In this document: piece by piece, positions 24,583-33,629 of the stretch | How the letters are laid out: each line of letters opens with the position of its first letter | Position numbering within the stretch: position 1 is the first letter of the stretch | Assembly (NCBI RefSeq): GCF_014208105.1 | Contig: NZ_JACHMQ010000001.1 | Coordinates: 5,394,001 to 5,458,000 of the forward strand | Length of the DNA: 64,000 nt | Source: Actinomadura coerulea | Lineage (GTDB): Bacteria > Actinomycetota > Actinomycetes > Streptosporangiales > Streptosporangiaceae | Reading direction: 5' to 3' | Made by a program: the position numbers and the translations under genes | The notes under the pieces: model-generated | The model's database searches: none | What the model was told of the DNA's origin: nothing | Seen by the model: only the letters and a program-made list of their open reading frames with translations

Positions 24583-25452
24583 TCAGCCGGACGGCCGCAG
24601 GCCCGCGCGATCAAGGATGTACGCGGTCAGGGGGGTGTAGTGGTGCGCGGACACGCCGTCGTCGAGCGGGACGACCACGTCGATCTTGCCCTCGGCGGCC
24701 CCGGCGAACAGCGCGGGGTCGTTACAGTCCGCGAACCCCACGGTGTCGATGCCCGCCTGCCCGGCCGCTCCGGCCCAGCCATGGTCGGCGATGGCCAGAT
24801 CCGGCCAAATATCTGGTTTAGCTTCCGCATTTCCTTCGGACCCGGTATCAGCGAGCTCCCTGAGCATGGCCTCCATCGGGCGGGAGTCGTGCGTGTGGTG
24901 CGTGCGGAGGTCCTCGCCCTCCAGCATCGCGACACCGGGGGCGCCGTAGACGATGCGGCGCAACTCCGAGCCGCCGTACCCGGCGTCGACCTCGTAGGTC
25001 CAGCCGGCGGCGGGCGTCAGCACGCGGCAGCCCGCCTCCCGCAGCGCCCGCGCGACCGCCTGGTAGAGCGGCGTCAGCGTGGACGGATGCCCGGTCGCGA
25101 CGACCACGCGCTCCTTGCGCCGGGCCGCGAGGCCGATGCGCTCCCCCATCGCCTCCAGCGTGTCGAGGGTGATCTCGGGATCGATGGTGTCGTCCCCGTA
25201 CAGATGCATCGGATCGGGGTGGACGCCGCACCGCTCGACCATCATCTCCAGCACGGACCGCTCCGACCACGACGGCTTCAGCTCCAGGCCGAACTGGTAG
25301 TACGGGTTGCCGTTGGCCATCCGCCGGTAGTGCAGCAGGTTGTTCTGCCGCGGCGTGGCCACGTCGCCGGCGATCATCGTCCGGACGAGGTGCGCGCGCA
25401 GCTCGTCCCTGGTCGGCACGGCGCCTCCGGACGCGGGAGTGGTCTGGTTCAT
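24583..25452 (-). CDS. phosphatase-annotated conserved actinobacterial protein
   Basis: A 289-residue protein that matches a conserved Streptomyces family usually labelled phosphatase. Recognisable blocks are VATPRQNNLLHYRRMANGNPY at the start (quoted in part), YGDDTIDPE, VVVATGHPSTLTPLY, WHTHS-like RTHHTHDSRPM, LAIADHGWAGAAGQAG and VVPLDDGVSAHHYTP. The many His/Asp residues suggest a metal- or phosphate-binding enzyme, but I know of no assigned reaction. It is 22 bases downstream of the acuC-like gene in the same direction, so it is probably co-transcribed. Confidence 0.65.
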   Translation of the reverse strand: MNQTTPASGGAVPTRDELRAHLVRTMIAGDVATPRQNNLLHYRRMANGNPYYQFGLELKPSWSERSVLEMMVERCGVHPDPMHLYGDDTIDPEITLDTLEAMGERIGLAARRKERVVVATGHPSTLTPLYQAVARALREAGCRVLTPAAGWTYEVDAGYGGSELRRIVYGAPGVAMLEGEDLRTHHTHDSRPMEAMLRELADTGSEGNAEAKPDIWPDLAIADHGWAGAAGQAGIDTVGFADCNDPALFAGAAEGKIDVVVPLDDGVSAHHYTPLTAYILDRAGLRPSG

Positions 25453-25474
25453 GGACCGGGCGTCTCTGGAGGCG

Positions 25475-26689
25475 TCACTCGTCGGTCATCGGGTCGAGGC
25501 CGTGCTCGGGGAACACCGCGCGGCGCGTCGCCAGCACCGCCTGGTCCACGGGGCTGCCGGGGTCGTAGCCGTCCCCCCACCTGCTGATCTCCACCGTCTC
25601 CGTCCCGTCCGTCATGCGGCGCGGGGCGATCTCCTCGGTCCGCCGCCGCACGAACTCGCGCCAGTCGTCGGGGGTCGCGGCGCCAGGCGGGACGGGGGCG
25701 CCCGACGCCTCGGCCAGCAGGTGCGTCCACGCCCGCGGGACGACCTGGACCAGCTCGTAGCCGCCGCCCCCGGTCAGGACCCACCGGCCGCCGGCCGTCT
25801 CGTGCGCCAGCCGGTGCAGCATCGAGTACGCCGTCCGCTGCCCGTCCACGCTGAGGATCAAGTGGGCGAGCGGGTCGAGCGCGTGGCCGTCGGCGCCCTG
25901 CTGGGTGACGAGGACGTCCGGGCGGAACCGGCGCAGCAGCGGCGGGACGATCGCCTCGAACGCGCGCAGCCACGGCCGGTCGCCGGTGCCGGGCGGAAGC
26001 GAGACGTTGACCGAGGTGCCGTCCGCGCCGGTCTCGTCGGGGAAGCCGGTGCCGGGGAACAGCGTCCGCGGGGTCTCGTGGAGGCTGATCGTCAGCACGC
26101 GCGGGTCGTCGTAGAAGGCGGCCTGGACGCCGTCGCCGTGGTGGACGTCGATGTCGACGTACGCGACGCGCTCGGCGCCGTTCTCCAGCAGCCACGCGAT
26201 CGCGACGGCCGGGTCGTTGTAGACGCAGAACCCGCTGGCGGCGTCGCTCAGCGCGTGGTGCAGGCCGCCGGAGATGTTCGCGGCGTGCTCGGCGCGGCCC
26301 GTCCACACCGCCTCGGCGGCGGCCACCGACGCGCCCGTGACCAGGGCGGACGCCTCGTGCATGCCGAGGAACACCGGGTTGTCGGGGGTACCGAGGCCGT
26401 GCCCGAGCTCCGGCAGCCCGGTGGCGCCGGAGTGCTTGACCGCCGCGATGTAGGACTCCTCGTGGACGAGCCGGAGCAGCTTGTCGTCCGCGGCCTCGAA
26501 CTCCGAGACCCGCACGTTCGGGCGGTCCAGGACGCCGAGCCCGCGGGCGAGCGCCATCGTCAGCTCGACCCGCACGGGGTTCATGGGATGGCCGGGACCG
26601 AAGTCGTAGGAGGTGAGCCGCTCGTCCCAGAAGATCTCCAGCCCGCAGCTCTCGGGACCGGCGGACGGGGACGAATCGGAACTGCTCAT
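25475..26689 (-). CDS. acuC: AcuC-type histone-deacetylase-family protein
   Basis: A zinc hydrolase of the arginase/deacetylase fold, likely a protein lysine deacetylase, for example on acetyl-CoA synthetase. The charge-relay and zinc sites are visible: GLHHALSDAASGFCVYND, YVDIDVHHGDGVQ (zinc Asp and His), TQQGADGHALDPLAHL (zinc Asp) and the active tyrosine in GGGGYE. ATG 26689 gives 404 residues, close to Bacillus AcuC plus a C-terminal extension. An upstream in-frame start at 26728 has no support. It heads a two-gene unit with the phosphatase-like gene and is divergent from the esterase gene. Confidence 0.93.
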   Translation of the reverse strand: MSSSDSSPSAGPESCGLEIFWDERLTSYDFGPGHPMNPVRVELTMALARGLGVLDRPNVRVSEFEAADDKLLRLVHEESYIAAVKHSGATGLPELGHGLGTPDNPVFLGMHEASALVTGASVAAAEAVWTGRAEHAANISGGLHHALSDAASGFCVYNDPAVAIAWLLENGAERVAYVDIDVHHGDGVQAAFYDDPRVLTISLHETPRTLFPGTGFPDETGADGTSVNVSLPPGTGDRPWLRAFEAIVPPLLRRFRPDVLVTQQGADGHALDPLAHLILSVDGQRTAYSMLHRLAHETAGGRWVLTGGGGYELVQVVPRAWTHLLAEASGAPVPPGAATPDDWREFVRRRTEEIAPRRMTDGTETVEISRWGDGYDPGSPVDQAVLATRRAVFPEHGLDPMTDE

Positions 26690-26769
26690 GACCTCACGGT
26701 ATCGCGCAGGGCATGTGACCTGGCCCACAACTCCCGGCCCGGTGGAGGCGGCACAGGCGCGGCGCGGGT

Positions 26770-26830
26770 CCGGAAACGGGGGCCGCCGCCCGCAACATAT
26801 CTGTGACGTGAGTTACATACCGGAAACGGG
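26770..26830. promoter_or_regulatory. Crp-like site flanked by an 11-bp direct repeat
   Basis: TGTGACGTGAGTTACA (26802-26817) fits TGTGA-N6-TCACA with one mismatch and the S. coelicolor Crp pattern GTG-N6-G-N-CAC with one mismatch. CCGGAAACGGG occurs on both sides, at 26770-26780 and 26820-26830. The site is 54 bases before the esterase ATG and in the divergent region with acuC. Confidence 0.5.
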
Positions 26831-26870
26831 CATACATCCGTCAGGCAGATATCTCCTCCGGGGGGTGTGC

Positions 26871-27869
26871 ATGGACGACGGCCCCAGCGTTCGCAGCCGA
26901 GCGATCAGCAACGCGCTCCGTCTGGGCGTCCGTCCCTTCCTGCACTACCTCCCCGGCCACGCCACGAGCATCCGCACCGCGCGCTCGACGATGGACGCCG
27001 CGTCCCTGCTGCTGCGGCACAGCCCCCACGTGCGGGTCGAGTCGCTGAACGACCCGGCGCCGGGGGACGACGGCGGCCTCCCGGTCAGGGGCGAGTGGAT
27101 CGTTCCGCGCGACGCCGTGGCGGAGAACCCGCCCGGCGCGGTCCTCTACCTGCACGGCGGCGGCTACGTCGTCTGCTCCCCGCGCACCCACCGCCCCATC
27201 ACCTCGCGGCTCGCGGTCGACACGGGCCTGCCCATCCTCGCGCCCCGGTACCGGCTCGCGCCCGAGCACCCGTTCCCGGCGCCGCTGGAGGACGCCGTCG
27301 CCGCCTACCGCTGGCTGCTCGCGCGCGGCGTGCCGGCGTCCGGGATCGTCCTCGCGGGCGACTCGGCGGGCGGGCACCTGTCCGCCGCGCTGACCGGCGA
27401 ACTGTGCCGCCAGGGCCTGCCGGGCCCCGCCGGGCTCATGCTGTTCTCCCCGTGGGTCGACCTGACCTGCGAGCTGTCGATGGGCGCGCAGAGCCGCGCC
27501 CGCGACCCCTACATCAGCGCGTCGTCGGCGCGCCGGGTCGCCCGCCTCGTCGTGGGCCCGACCGGGTTCGAGGACCCTCGGCTGGCGCTGCTCACCTGCG
27601 CGTGGAACGACATGCCGCCCGTCCTCATCCAGGTGGGCGGCGCCGAGGTGCTGCGCACCGAGGCCGAGGCGTTCGCCGACGCCCTGCGCCGCGCCGGCGC
27701 CCACTGCGACCTGCAGATCTGGAAGGGGCAGATGCACGTCTTCCAGATCCTGAACCGCGTCCTCCCGGAGGCGAGCGCCGCCATGCGGGACGCCGCCCAC
27801 TTCGTCCGGACCGTCACGGGCGGGACGGGCAAGCACCCCCGGGCGAGGAAGCGCTCCACGGCGGCCTAA
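26871..27869 (+). CDS. alpha/beta hydrolase, hormone-sensitive-lipase-type esterase
   Basis: A 332-residue carboxylesterase of the HSL family. The oxyanion motif HGGGY is in LYLHGGGYVVCSPRTHRP, the nucleophile elbow is GDSAGG, and the catalytic histidine is probably in WKGQMHVFQ; the aspartate is likely near GGAEVLRTEAEAF. The substrate is probably a short- or medium-chain ester; no signal peptide is visible. ATG 26871 follows a GGGGGG run; GTG 26865 is possible. Its TAA shares bases with the stop of the short leftward ORF at 27866. Confidence 0.9.
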   Translation: MDDGPSVRSRAISNALRLGVRPFLHYLPGHATSIRTARSTMDAASLLLRHSPHVRVESLNDPAPGDDGGLPVRGEWIVPRDAVAENPPGAVLYLHGGGYVVCSPRTHRPITSRLAVDTGLPILAPRYRLAPEHPFPAPLEDAVAAYRWLLARGVPASGIVLAGDSAGGHLSAALTGELCRQGLPGPAGLMLFSPWVDLTCELSMGAQSRARDPYISASSARRVARLVVGPTGFEDPRLALLTCAWNDMPPVLIQVGGAEVLRTEAEAFADALRRAGAHCDLQIWKGQMHVFQILNRVLPEASAAMRDAAHFVRTVTGGTGKHPRARKRSTAA

Positions 27870-28021
27870 CCCCGGCGGTCCGGCCGTTTCGCCAGGAGCC
27901 CGGCCAGCAGGGCGGCGGCGTGGTCGGCCATGAAGCGCGGCACCCGCGCCTTGAGCAGCGCCCTGTGCAGGGCGGACGCCGGGAGCGGCACCTCGTCAGG
28001 GCGTTCCCGCCGTTCTTCCAT
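27866..28021 (-). CDS. short hypothetical protein
   Basis: A 51-residue ORF from ATG 28021, preceded by a G-rich stretch. It is predominantly helical and basic (LHRALLKARVPRFMADHAAALLAGLLAKR). It weakly recalls the C-terminal helix region of NmrA-like SDR proteins, so it could be a gene remnant; equally it may be noncoding. Its stop overlaps the TAA of the convergent esterase. Confidence 0.35.
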   Translation of the reverse strand: MEERRERPDEVPLPASALHRALLKARVPRFMADHAAALLAGLLAKRPDRRG

Positions 28022-28293
28022 CCGGCCCCCCAGACTTCCAAGATCAAATCGATGGTAGCCGGGCGGGGCCGGACATGCCCCGGAATCGTGATCTTTTCCT
28101 ACGCCCCGCACGGGCCCCGTCACGCTCGGTCCCCATCGCGCGGCGCCACTTCGCAGGCGCGTCGATTGGCGCGCCCCCGCTTCTCGCCCTCGGGGACCGC
28201 CGTCCGCGGCTCCGGGTCAGAAGCGCCCTACGGGTTCGGGGTCGAGGAGCCCGTCGGCGAAGCCGAACAAACCCGGCGCGCCTGCTCCGGGGG

Positions 28294-29094
28294 TCAGCCG
28301 CTCGCGAGCTCGCGTCCCCGGTTGCGGGCCGCCTCGATGGCCTCCAGGACGGCGGCCCGGACGCCGTGCCGCTCCAGCTCGCGGATCGCCGAGATCGTCG
28401 TCCCGCCCGGGGACGTCACGGCCTCGCGCAGCAGCACCGGGTGCTCCCCGGAGTCGCGGAGCATGACGGCGGCGCCCACCGCCGACTGGATGACCATCTC
28501 CAGCGCGGCGGCGCGCGGCATGCCGAGCAGGATGCCCGCGTCCACCATCGCCTCGACGAGGTAGTAGAAGTACGCCGGCCCGCTGCCGGACAGGGCCGTG
28601 GCGCCGTCCTGCAGCGACTCGGGGATGCGCAGCACCTTGCCGACCGGTGCCAGCAGTTCCTCGGCCAGCTTCAGGTGCTCCTCGCCCGCGTGCGACCCGG
28701 GCGAGATGACGCTCATCGCCTCGTCCACGTGGACGGGCGTGTTCGACATGACGCGGACGACGGGCACCCCCTCCGGCAGCCGCGCCTCGACGAACCCGGT
28801 CGTGATGCCCGCCGCCATCGAGATCACCAGCCGGCCGGGCGGCACGTGCGGGCCGACCTCGTCCAGCAGGGCCCCCATGTCCTGCGGCTTCACCGCGAGG
28901 ACCAGCGTCTCGGCGGTCGCGGCGGCCTCCGCGTTCGGCACGATCCCGACGCCGTAGCGCTCCCGCAGCAGCGCGCCCCGCTCCTCCCGGCGCGCGGTGG
29001 CGATCAGCTCGGACGGGCGGCGGCCGGCCCGGAGCACTCCGGACAGCAGCGCCTCGCCCATCTTCCCGGCACCCAGAATCGCGATCATCGACAT
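28294..29094 (-). CDS. proC: pyrroline-5-carboxylate reductase
   Basis: Last step of proline synthesis: NAD(P)H reduction of pyrroline-5-carboxylate. At 266 residues it has normal length. The Rossmann motif is AILGAGKMGEALLSG at the N-terminus; VLAVKPQDM, SMAAGITT, VRVMSNTPVHVDEAMS and the C-terminal signature TALSGSGPAYFYYLVEAM with SPGGTTISAI are all present. It sits next to proline dehydrogenase, which runs the opposite way metabolically, in the same direction with a 96-base gap. In M. tuberculosis proC adjoins the small HTH and bS22 genes; here four genes intervene. Confidence 0.97.
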   Translation of the reverse strand: MSMIAILGAGKMGEALLSGVLRAGRRPSELIATARREERGALLRERYGVGIVPNAEAAATAETLVLAVKPQDMGALLDEVGPHVPPGRLVISMAAGITTGFVEARLPEGVPVVRVMSNTPVHVDEAMSVISPGSHAGEEHLKLAEELLAPVGKVLRIPESLQDGATALSGSGPAYFYYLVEAMVDAGILLGMPRAAALEMVIQSAVGAAVMLRDSGEHPVLLREAVTSPGGTTISAIRELERHGVRAAVLEAIEAARNRGRELASG

Positions 29095-29190
29095 ACCTTG
29101 ACGTGGGGTTTCAAAGGACCCGTCCAGCCTATCGCCGGGCCGGCCGGCGCCGCCCGGCGACCGGCTCCCGGACCGCCCCCGCGACCGCCC

Positions 29191-30111
29191 TCAGGACCGC
29201 CCGACGAGGGAGCGCATGAAGAACCGCAGGTTGGCGGGCCGCTCGGCGAGCCGCCGCATGAAGTACTGGTACCACTCGCGGCCGTAGGCGACGTACACGC
29301 GGACCTGCGCGCCCTCCTCGGCGAGGCGCCGCTGCTCCTGCGGGCGGATCCCGTAGAGCATCTGGTACTCGAAGTCGTCGTCGTCGCGCTCGTTCAGCAC
29401 CGACAGCGCGCCGGCGACTTCGATGAGCCGGGGGTCGTGCGTGGCGAGCATCGGGTAGCCCTTGCCTGCCATCAGCACCTTCATGCACCGCACGTACGAC
29501 CTGTCGACCTCTTCCCTGTCGGTGAAGGCGACCGCCGCGGGCGCCGCATAGGCGCCCTTGCACAGCCTCACCCGCGAACCCTCGTAGGCCAGTTCCGCGC
29601 AGTGTTCCTCTGCACGACGCAGGTACGCCTGGACGACCGCGCCGACGTCCGGGTAGTCCCGCCGCAGTTCGTGGACCACTCCCAGCGTCGAGTCGACGGT
29701 CGTGTGCTCCTCCATGTCGAGGGTGACCGTCGTACCGGCCGAGTGGGCGGCGGCGCACACCCGCCGGGCGTTCTCCAGGGCGAGGTCTTCGTCGAAGGTC
29801 TGCCCGATGGCCGACAGCTTGAGCGACACCTCGGCTCGCCTGCCGAGCCCCGCGGCGCCCAGCCGCCCCAGCAGCTCGACATAGTGCGCGGCGTTCGCCT
29901 CGGCGCGGCCCTCGTCGTGCGTGTCCTCGCCCAGGACGTCCAGGCTGACGAGCAGGCCCTCGCCGGTCAGCCCGCCGGTGACGCGCAGGGCGTCGTCGAT
30001 CGTCTCACCGGCGACGAAGCGGCGGACCACGTCGCCGGTGAACGGCGCGGTCTCCACCACCCTGCGCGCGCCGCCGCTGCGCGACGCGACCAGCAACGCC
30101 TGACGAAGCAC
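29191..30111 (-). CDS. proline dehydrogenase (monofunctional)
   Basis: A 306-residue FAD-dependent TIM-barrel enzyme that oxidises proline to pyrroline-5-carboxylate and passes electrons to the respiratory chain. Family blocks are LLVSLDVLGE, LKLSAIGQTFDEDLA, VTLDMEEHTTVDSTL, VRLCKGAYAAP, ATHDPRLIEVA, FEYQMLYGIRPQEQRRL and the C-terminal YFMRRLAERPANLRFFMRSL. The P5C dehydrogenase that usually accompanies it is not in this window. GTG 30111 is the start. An inverted repeat (CCTGGG/CCCAGG, 30130-30149) lies just upstream. Confidence 0.95.
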   Translation of the reverse strand: MLRQALLVASRSGGARRVVETAPFTGDVVRRFVAGETIDDALRVTGGLTGEGLLVSLDVLGEDTHDEGRAEANAAHYVELLGRLGAAGLGRRAEVSLKLSAIGQTFDEDLALENARRVCAAAHSAGTTVTLDMEEHTTVDSTLGVVHELRRDYPDVGAVVQAYLRRAEEHCAELAYEGSRVRLCKGAYAAPAAVAFTDREEVDRSYVRCMKVLMAGKGYPMLATHDPRLIEVAGALSVLNERDDDDFEYQMLYGIRPQEQRRLAEEGAQVRVYVAYGREWYQYFMRRLAERPANLRFFMRSLVGRS

Positions 30112-30171
30112 TGTGCGAACCCCTCGTCCCCTGGGCCTACCGTCCCAGGTTATGCCGCCGGGGGCGGACGC

Positions 30172-31344
30172 TCACGACACGGTGCCGAGGCTGTTCCCGG
30201 CGCCGTACCGCTGGACGTACTCCTTCATCCGCGCGGTCCTGACCGCCTCGAAGAGGGCCTTCGCCTTCGCCCCGTCCAGGAACACGACGCTCTGCCTCTT
30301 GCGCATGCCGGTGCCCTTGTGCGGCAGCGTCATGAACATCACGTCGGACGCGCGGACGCCGCGCATGCTGAGCGCCAGCGACCGCAGGTCGCCCGCCGAC
30401 ACCCCCTCGTCCACGCTGATCGACTTGGTGAGCGCCGACAGGAACCGGTCGAGCTTCAGCGGGTTGGTGAGCGTCCCCCGGTCGGCGGCCTGCTTGGCGA
30501 GCGCGCCGAGGAACGCCTGCTGCCGCTTGATCCGGTCGAAGTCGCCGTTCGGCAGGTTGTAGCGCTGCCGGACGAACAGCAGCGCCTCCTCGCCGTTCAG
30601 CTTCTGCCGTCCCGCCTCCCAGCGCTTCTTGCGCGCCGGGTCGTACACGCCCTGCTTGATGTTGACGGTGACGCCGCCGAGCGCGTCCGTCATCGACTTG
30701 AAGCCCTCGAAGTCGATCGCGCCGTAGTGGTCGATGCGGACGCCGGTCACGCTCTCCATCGTCTCGATCAGCAGCTTGGGCCCGCCGAACGAGAACGCCG
30801 CGTTGATCTTCTGCTGCCCGTAGCCGGGGATCTCCACCCACGAGTCGCGCGGGAAGGAGACGATGTAGGCCTTCTTCCGGTCCGCCGGCAGGTGCAGCAG
30901 CATGATCGTGTCGGTGCGCTGCTGCCCCGGCTTCCAGACCTGGTTGCCCTCCCCGGTGGTCGCGGCGTCGGCCCGCGAGTCCGAGCCGACGAGCAGCCAG
31001 TTCTCCGTCCCCTCGACGTTCGCGCCCGGCCGGTTCGGGGAGTCGTCGGGCATCACGCCCTTGATCCGGTCGATGTTGCCGTTGTAGGACGACTGCCGCT
31101 GCCACGCCAGCCCGCCGAGACCGGCCACGACCAGCGCGACGAACACCCCGACCGCGATCAGGACGCGGGGCCACCGCCGCCTGCGCCGCGTCTCGCCGCC
31201 GCCGTCCGAGCCGCCCCAGAACGCCGCCTCGGCGTCCGGCTCCGGGGTCCGCGACGCCCCCGGAGCCTCGGGCCCCGCGGGCGCGGGCGCCCCCTCGTCG
31301 GGCCTCTGCGGCACCGGAGAGCCGTGAAGATCTGGGGAGGTCAT
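30172..31344 (-). CDS. LytR-CpsA-Psr (LCP) family cell-wall ligase
   Basis: A 390-residue membrane enzyme that would attach teichoic-acid-like or arabinogalactan-like polymers to peptidoglycan. The N-terminal 65 residues are Pro/Ala-rich and cytoplasmic, followed by one membrane span (VLIAVGVFVALVVAGLGGLA) and the extracellular LCP domain. LCP signatures are YIVSFPRDSWVEIPGYG, KINAAFSFGG, HYGAIDFEGFKSMTDALGGV and FVRQRYNLPNGDFDRIKRQQ. The arginines of the RQR and DRIKRQQ motifs, which bind the polyprenyl phosphate, are intact. It starts at ATG 31344 behind GGGGAGG. Confidence 0.93.
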   Translation of the reverse strand: MTSPDLHGSPVPQRPDEGAPAPAGPEAPGASRTPEPDAEAAFWGGSDGGGETRRRRRWPRVLIAVGVFVALVVAGLGGLAWQRQSSYNGNIDRIKGVMPDDSPNRPGANVEGTENWLLVGSDSRADAATTGEGNQVWKPGQQRTDTIMLLHLPADRKKAYIVSFPRDSWVEIPGYGQQKINAAFSFGGPKLLIETMESVTGVRIDHYGAIDFEGFKSMTDALGGVTVNIKQGVYDPARKKRWEAGRQKLNGEEALLFVRQRYNLPNGDFDRIKRQQAFLGALAKQAADRGTLTNPLKLDRFLSALTKSISVDEGVSAGDLRSLALSMRGVRASDVMFMTLPHKGTGMRKRQSVVFLDGAKAKALFEAVRTARMKEYVQRYGAGNSLGTVS

Positions 31345-31454
31345 GGCGCGAAGCTACCAGCCGCACCCGGCAGGGATGGCCGACTTCGGCCCACCTGTCC
31401 GGTTGCGGCGCAACGGGGCGTCCGTGTGAACCCGGTCCCCCGTTCGCGGGTCGC

Positions 31455-32189
31455 TCACCCGCTCCGGCGGCGGAGCGTCACCGCGCCCAGCAGCAGCGCG
31501 ACCACCACGAAGGCGGCGATCACGGAGACGTCCAGGGCCAGGGTGCCGGTGAAGTCGGGACTGGCGCTGATCTCCTGCATGCCCTCGACCGCGTAGGACA
31601 GCGGCAGCACGTCCGCGATCGCCCGCAGCCAGGACGCCATCTCCCCGCGCGGGACGATCAGGCCGCAGAGCAGCAGCTGCGGCAGGACGAACGCGGGCAT
31701 GAACTGGACGGCCTGGAACTCGGTCCGGGCGAAGGCGCTGGCGAACAGCCCGAGGGCCATGCCGAGCAGCGCGTCCAGCAGGGACACCAGGACCAGGGAC
31801 GCCAGCGAGCCGCTCAGGTCGAGGCCGAGCCACGTCAGCGAGACGGCCAGCACGACCGCGACCTGGACGAGCGCGAGCAGGCCGAAGGCCAGCGCGTAGC
31901 CGAGCAGCAGGTCGAGCTTGCCGAGCGGCATGGTCATCAGCCGTTCGAGGGTGCCGCCGGTGCGTTCGCGGAGGGTGGCGACGCTGGCCACGACGAACAT
32001 GACGGTGAAGGGGAACAGGCCGAGCAGCATGGGCCCGATCCGGTCGAACACCATCGGCTGGTCGAACACGTACCGCAGCAGGATCATCAGCAGCGTCGGC
32101 ACGCCGATCAGCAGGGCGAGCGTGCGGTGGTCGTGCTTGAGCTGCGCCAGGATGCGCCGCATCGTGGCGAGAGTGGTCGCGGCGCTCAT
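31455..32189 (-). CDS. ABC-2 type transporter permease
   Basis: A 244-residue integral membrane protein with six spans and the ABC-2 signature ATLRERTGGTLERLMTMPLGKLD. It overlaps the stop of the ATPase gene by four bases (ATG 32189), so both are made together. The cargo is unknown; related pairs export drugs, lipids or peptides. The TetR gene next to the ATPase suggests ligand-responsive control. Confidence 0.9.
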   Translation of the reverse strand: MSAATTLATMRRILAQLKHDHRTLALLIGVPTLLMILLRYVFDQPMVFDRIGPMLLGLFPFTVMFVVASVATLRERTGGTLERLMTMPLGKLDLLLGYALAFGLLALVQVAVVLAVSLTWLGLDLSGSLASLVLVSLLDALLGMALGLFASAFARTEFQAVQFMPAFVLPQLLLCGLIVPRGEMASWLRAIADVLPLSYAVEGMQEISASPDFTGTLALDVSVIAAFVVVALLLGAVTLRRRSG

Positions 32190-32935
32190 GACGGGCTCCC
32201 GGCCCTCTCGTGGATCAGGTGGAGGAACGCCTCTTCCAGGTCGGCGGCGCCGGTGCGCGAGCGCAGGCCGTCCGGCGTGCCGTCGGCGAGGACGTCGCCC
32301 TCGCGCATGAGCAGCAGCCGGTCGGTGCGTCCCGCCTCGTCCATGACGTGGCTGGACACGACCAGCGTGGCGCCCTGTTCGGCCAGCTCGCGGAACAGCT
32401 CCCACAGCTCCTGCCGCAGCACCGGGTCGAGCCCCACGGTCGGCTCGTCCAGGACGAGCAGCTCGGGGGCGCCGAGCAGCGCCACGGCGAGGTTGACGCG
32501 GCTGAGCTGCCCGCCCGACAGCGTCGCCGCCGTCTGGTCGCGGCTGCGGCCGAGGCCGACCTCGTCGATGACGCGGGCGACGTCCGAGCGCGGGGCGCGC
32601 AGCACGGACGCGAAGTAGCGCAGGTTCTCGGCGACGGTCAGGTCGGCGTAGACGGCCGGCTTCTGCGTCGCGTACCCGACGCGGCGCCGCAGGCCGGGCG
32701 ACCCGGCCGGCTCGCCGAGCACGGTCACGGTGCCGCTCCGCACGGTTTGGACGCCGACGAGCGCCCGCATCAGGGTCGTCTTCCCGCAGCCGCTCGGGCC
32801 GAGCAGGCCCACGATCGAGCCGCGCGGGACGTCGAAGGCGAGCCCGTGCAGCACCTCCCGGCCGCCGCGGTCGACCCGCAGGTCGCGCACCTCCACCGCG
32901 GGCCCGGAGGCGCCCGCGGGACTGGAACTCATCAT
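32186..32935 (-). CDS. ABC transporter ATP-binding protein
   Basis: A 249-residue ATPase with Walker A GPSGCGKT (46-53), signature TLSGGQLSRVNLA, Walker B LLVLDEPTVGLDP and the H-loop in VVSSHVMDEA. It drives the overlapping permease. Two start codons (ATG 32935 and 32932) are equivalent. It lies 91 bases from the TetR gene stop in the same direction. Confidence 0.93.
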   Translation of the reverse strand: MMSSSPAGASGPAVEVRDLRVDRGGREVLHGLAFDVPRGSIVGLLGPSGCGKTTLMRALVGVQTVRSGTVTVLGEPAGSPGLRRRVGYATQKPAVYADLTVAENLRYFASVLRAPRSDVARVIDEVGLGRSRDQTAATLSGGQLSRVNLAVALLGAPELLVLDEPTVGLDPVLRQELWELFRELAEQGATLVVSSHVMDEAGRTDRLLLMREGDVLADGTPDGLRSRTGAADLEEAFLHLIHERAGSPS

Positions 32936-33026
32936 GTGTTGAATTTAGGGCGGCGCGTGATCCCGGTCAAGGGGCCGAAAGTCCCGTCGGGAAGGGAGCC
33001 CCCCGCCCGGAGACGAGGGGGAGGGC

Positions 33027-33629
33027 TCAGGAGGTGAGGTAGCGCTGGAGGGTCGGGGCCACCAGCTCGACCAGCTCGTCCTCGGAGGCGGAGGCCAGCG
33101 GCTCGACGCGCAGCACGTGGCGCAGGACCATCAGGCCGATCATCTGGCCCGCGGCCGCCTGGATGCCGAGCGGCGACGCCTCGGTGGCCTGCGAGGCCCG
33201 CCCGAGCAGCGCGGACGTGACGAACTCGCGCAGCAGCGCGGCCGCCCGCTCGTTCGTCATCGCCGAGCGGATCATCGCGAGCAGCGGGGCGCGGCGCTCG
33301 TCGTCCTCCCAGACGTGCAGGAAGGTGCGGATCAGACCCTCGCCGAGGCGGTCGGGAGGGAACGACATGATGCGCGGCAGCAGGACCGACGGATCCACCG
33401 GGAAGCGCATCGCCTCGACGAACACGCCCTCCTTGTTGCCGAAGAAGTGGTGCACCAGCGCGGGGTCGACCTCCGCGGCGCGGGCGATGGCGCGCAGCGA
33501 CGCGCCGTCGTAGCCCTTCTCGGCGAACAGGTCCCGCGCCGCGGTCAGGATCTTCTCGCGCGTCTCGGTCGGGCCGGGCCTGCGGCCCGGCCCCCGCCCC
33601 CTGGTCCCGCCCCGTCGGGGGTCGCTCAC
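33027..33629 (-). CDS. TetR family transcriptional regulator
   Basis: A 200-residue repressor. After a basic, Gly/Arg-rich N-terminus, the HTH region is REKILTAARDLFAEKGYDGA then SLRAIARAAEVDPALVHHFF. The rest is the usual helical ligand domain. GTG 33629 overlaps the stop of the sugar-phosphate isomerase gene by four bases, so it is translated with it; the ABC pair follows downstream in the same direction and is a natural candidate target. The ligand is unknown. Confidence 0.92.
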   Translation of the reverse strand: MSDPRRGGTRGRGPGRRPGPTETREKILTAARDLFAEKGYDGASLRAIARAAEVDPALVHHFFGNKEGVFVEAMRFPVDPSVLLPRIMSFPPDRLGEGLIRTFLHVWEDDERRAPLLAMIRSAMTNERAAALLREFVTSALLGRASQATEASPLGIQAAAGQMIGLMVLRHVLRVEPLASASEDELVELVAPTLQRYLTS

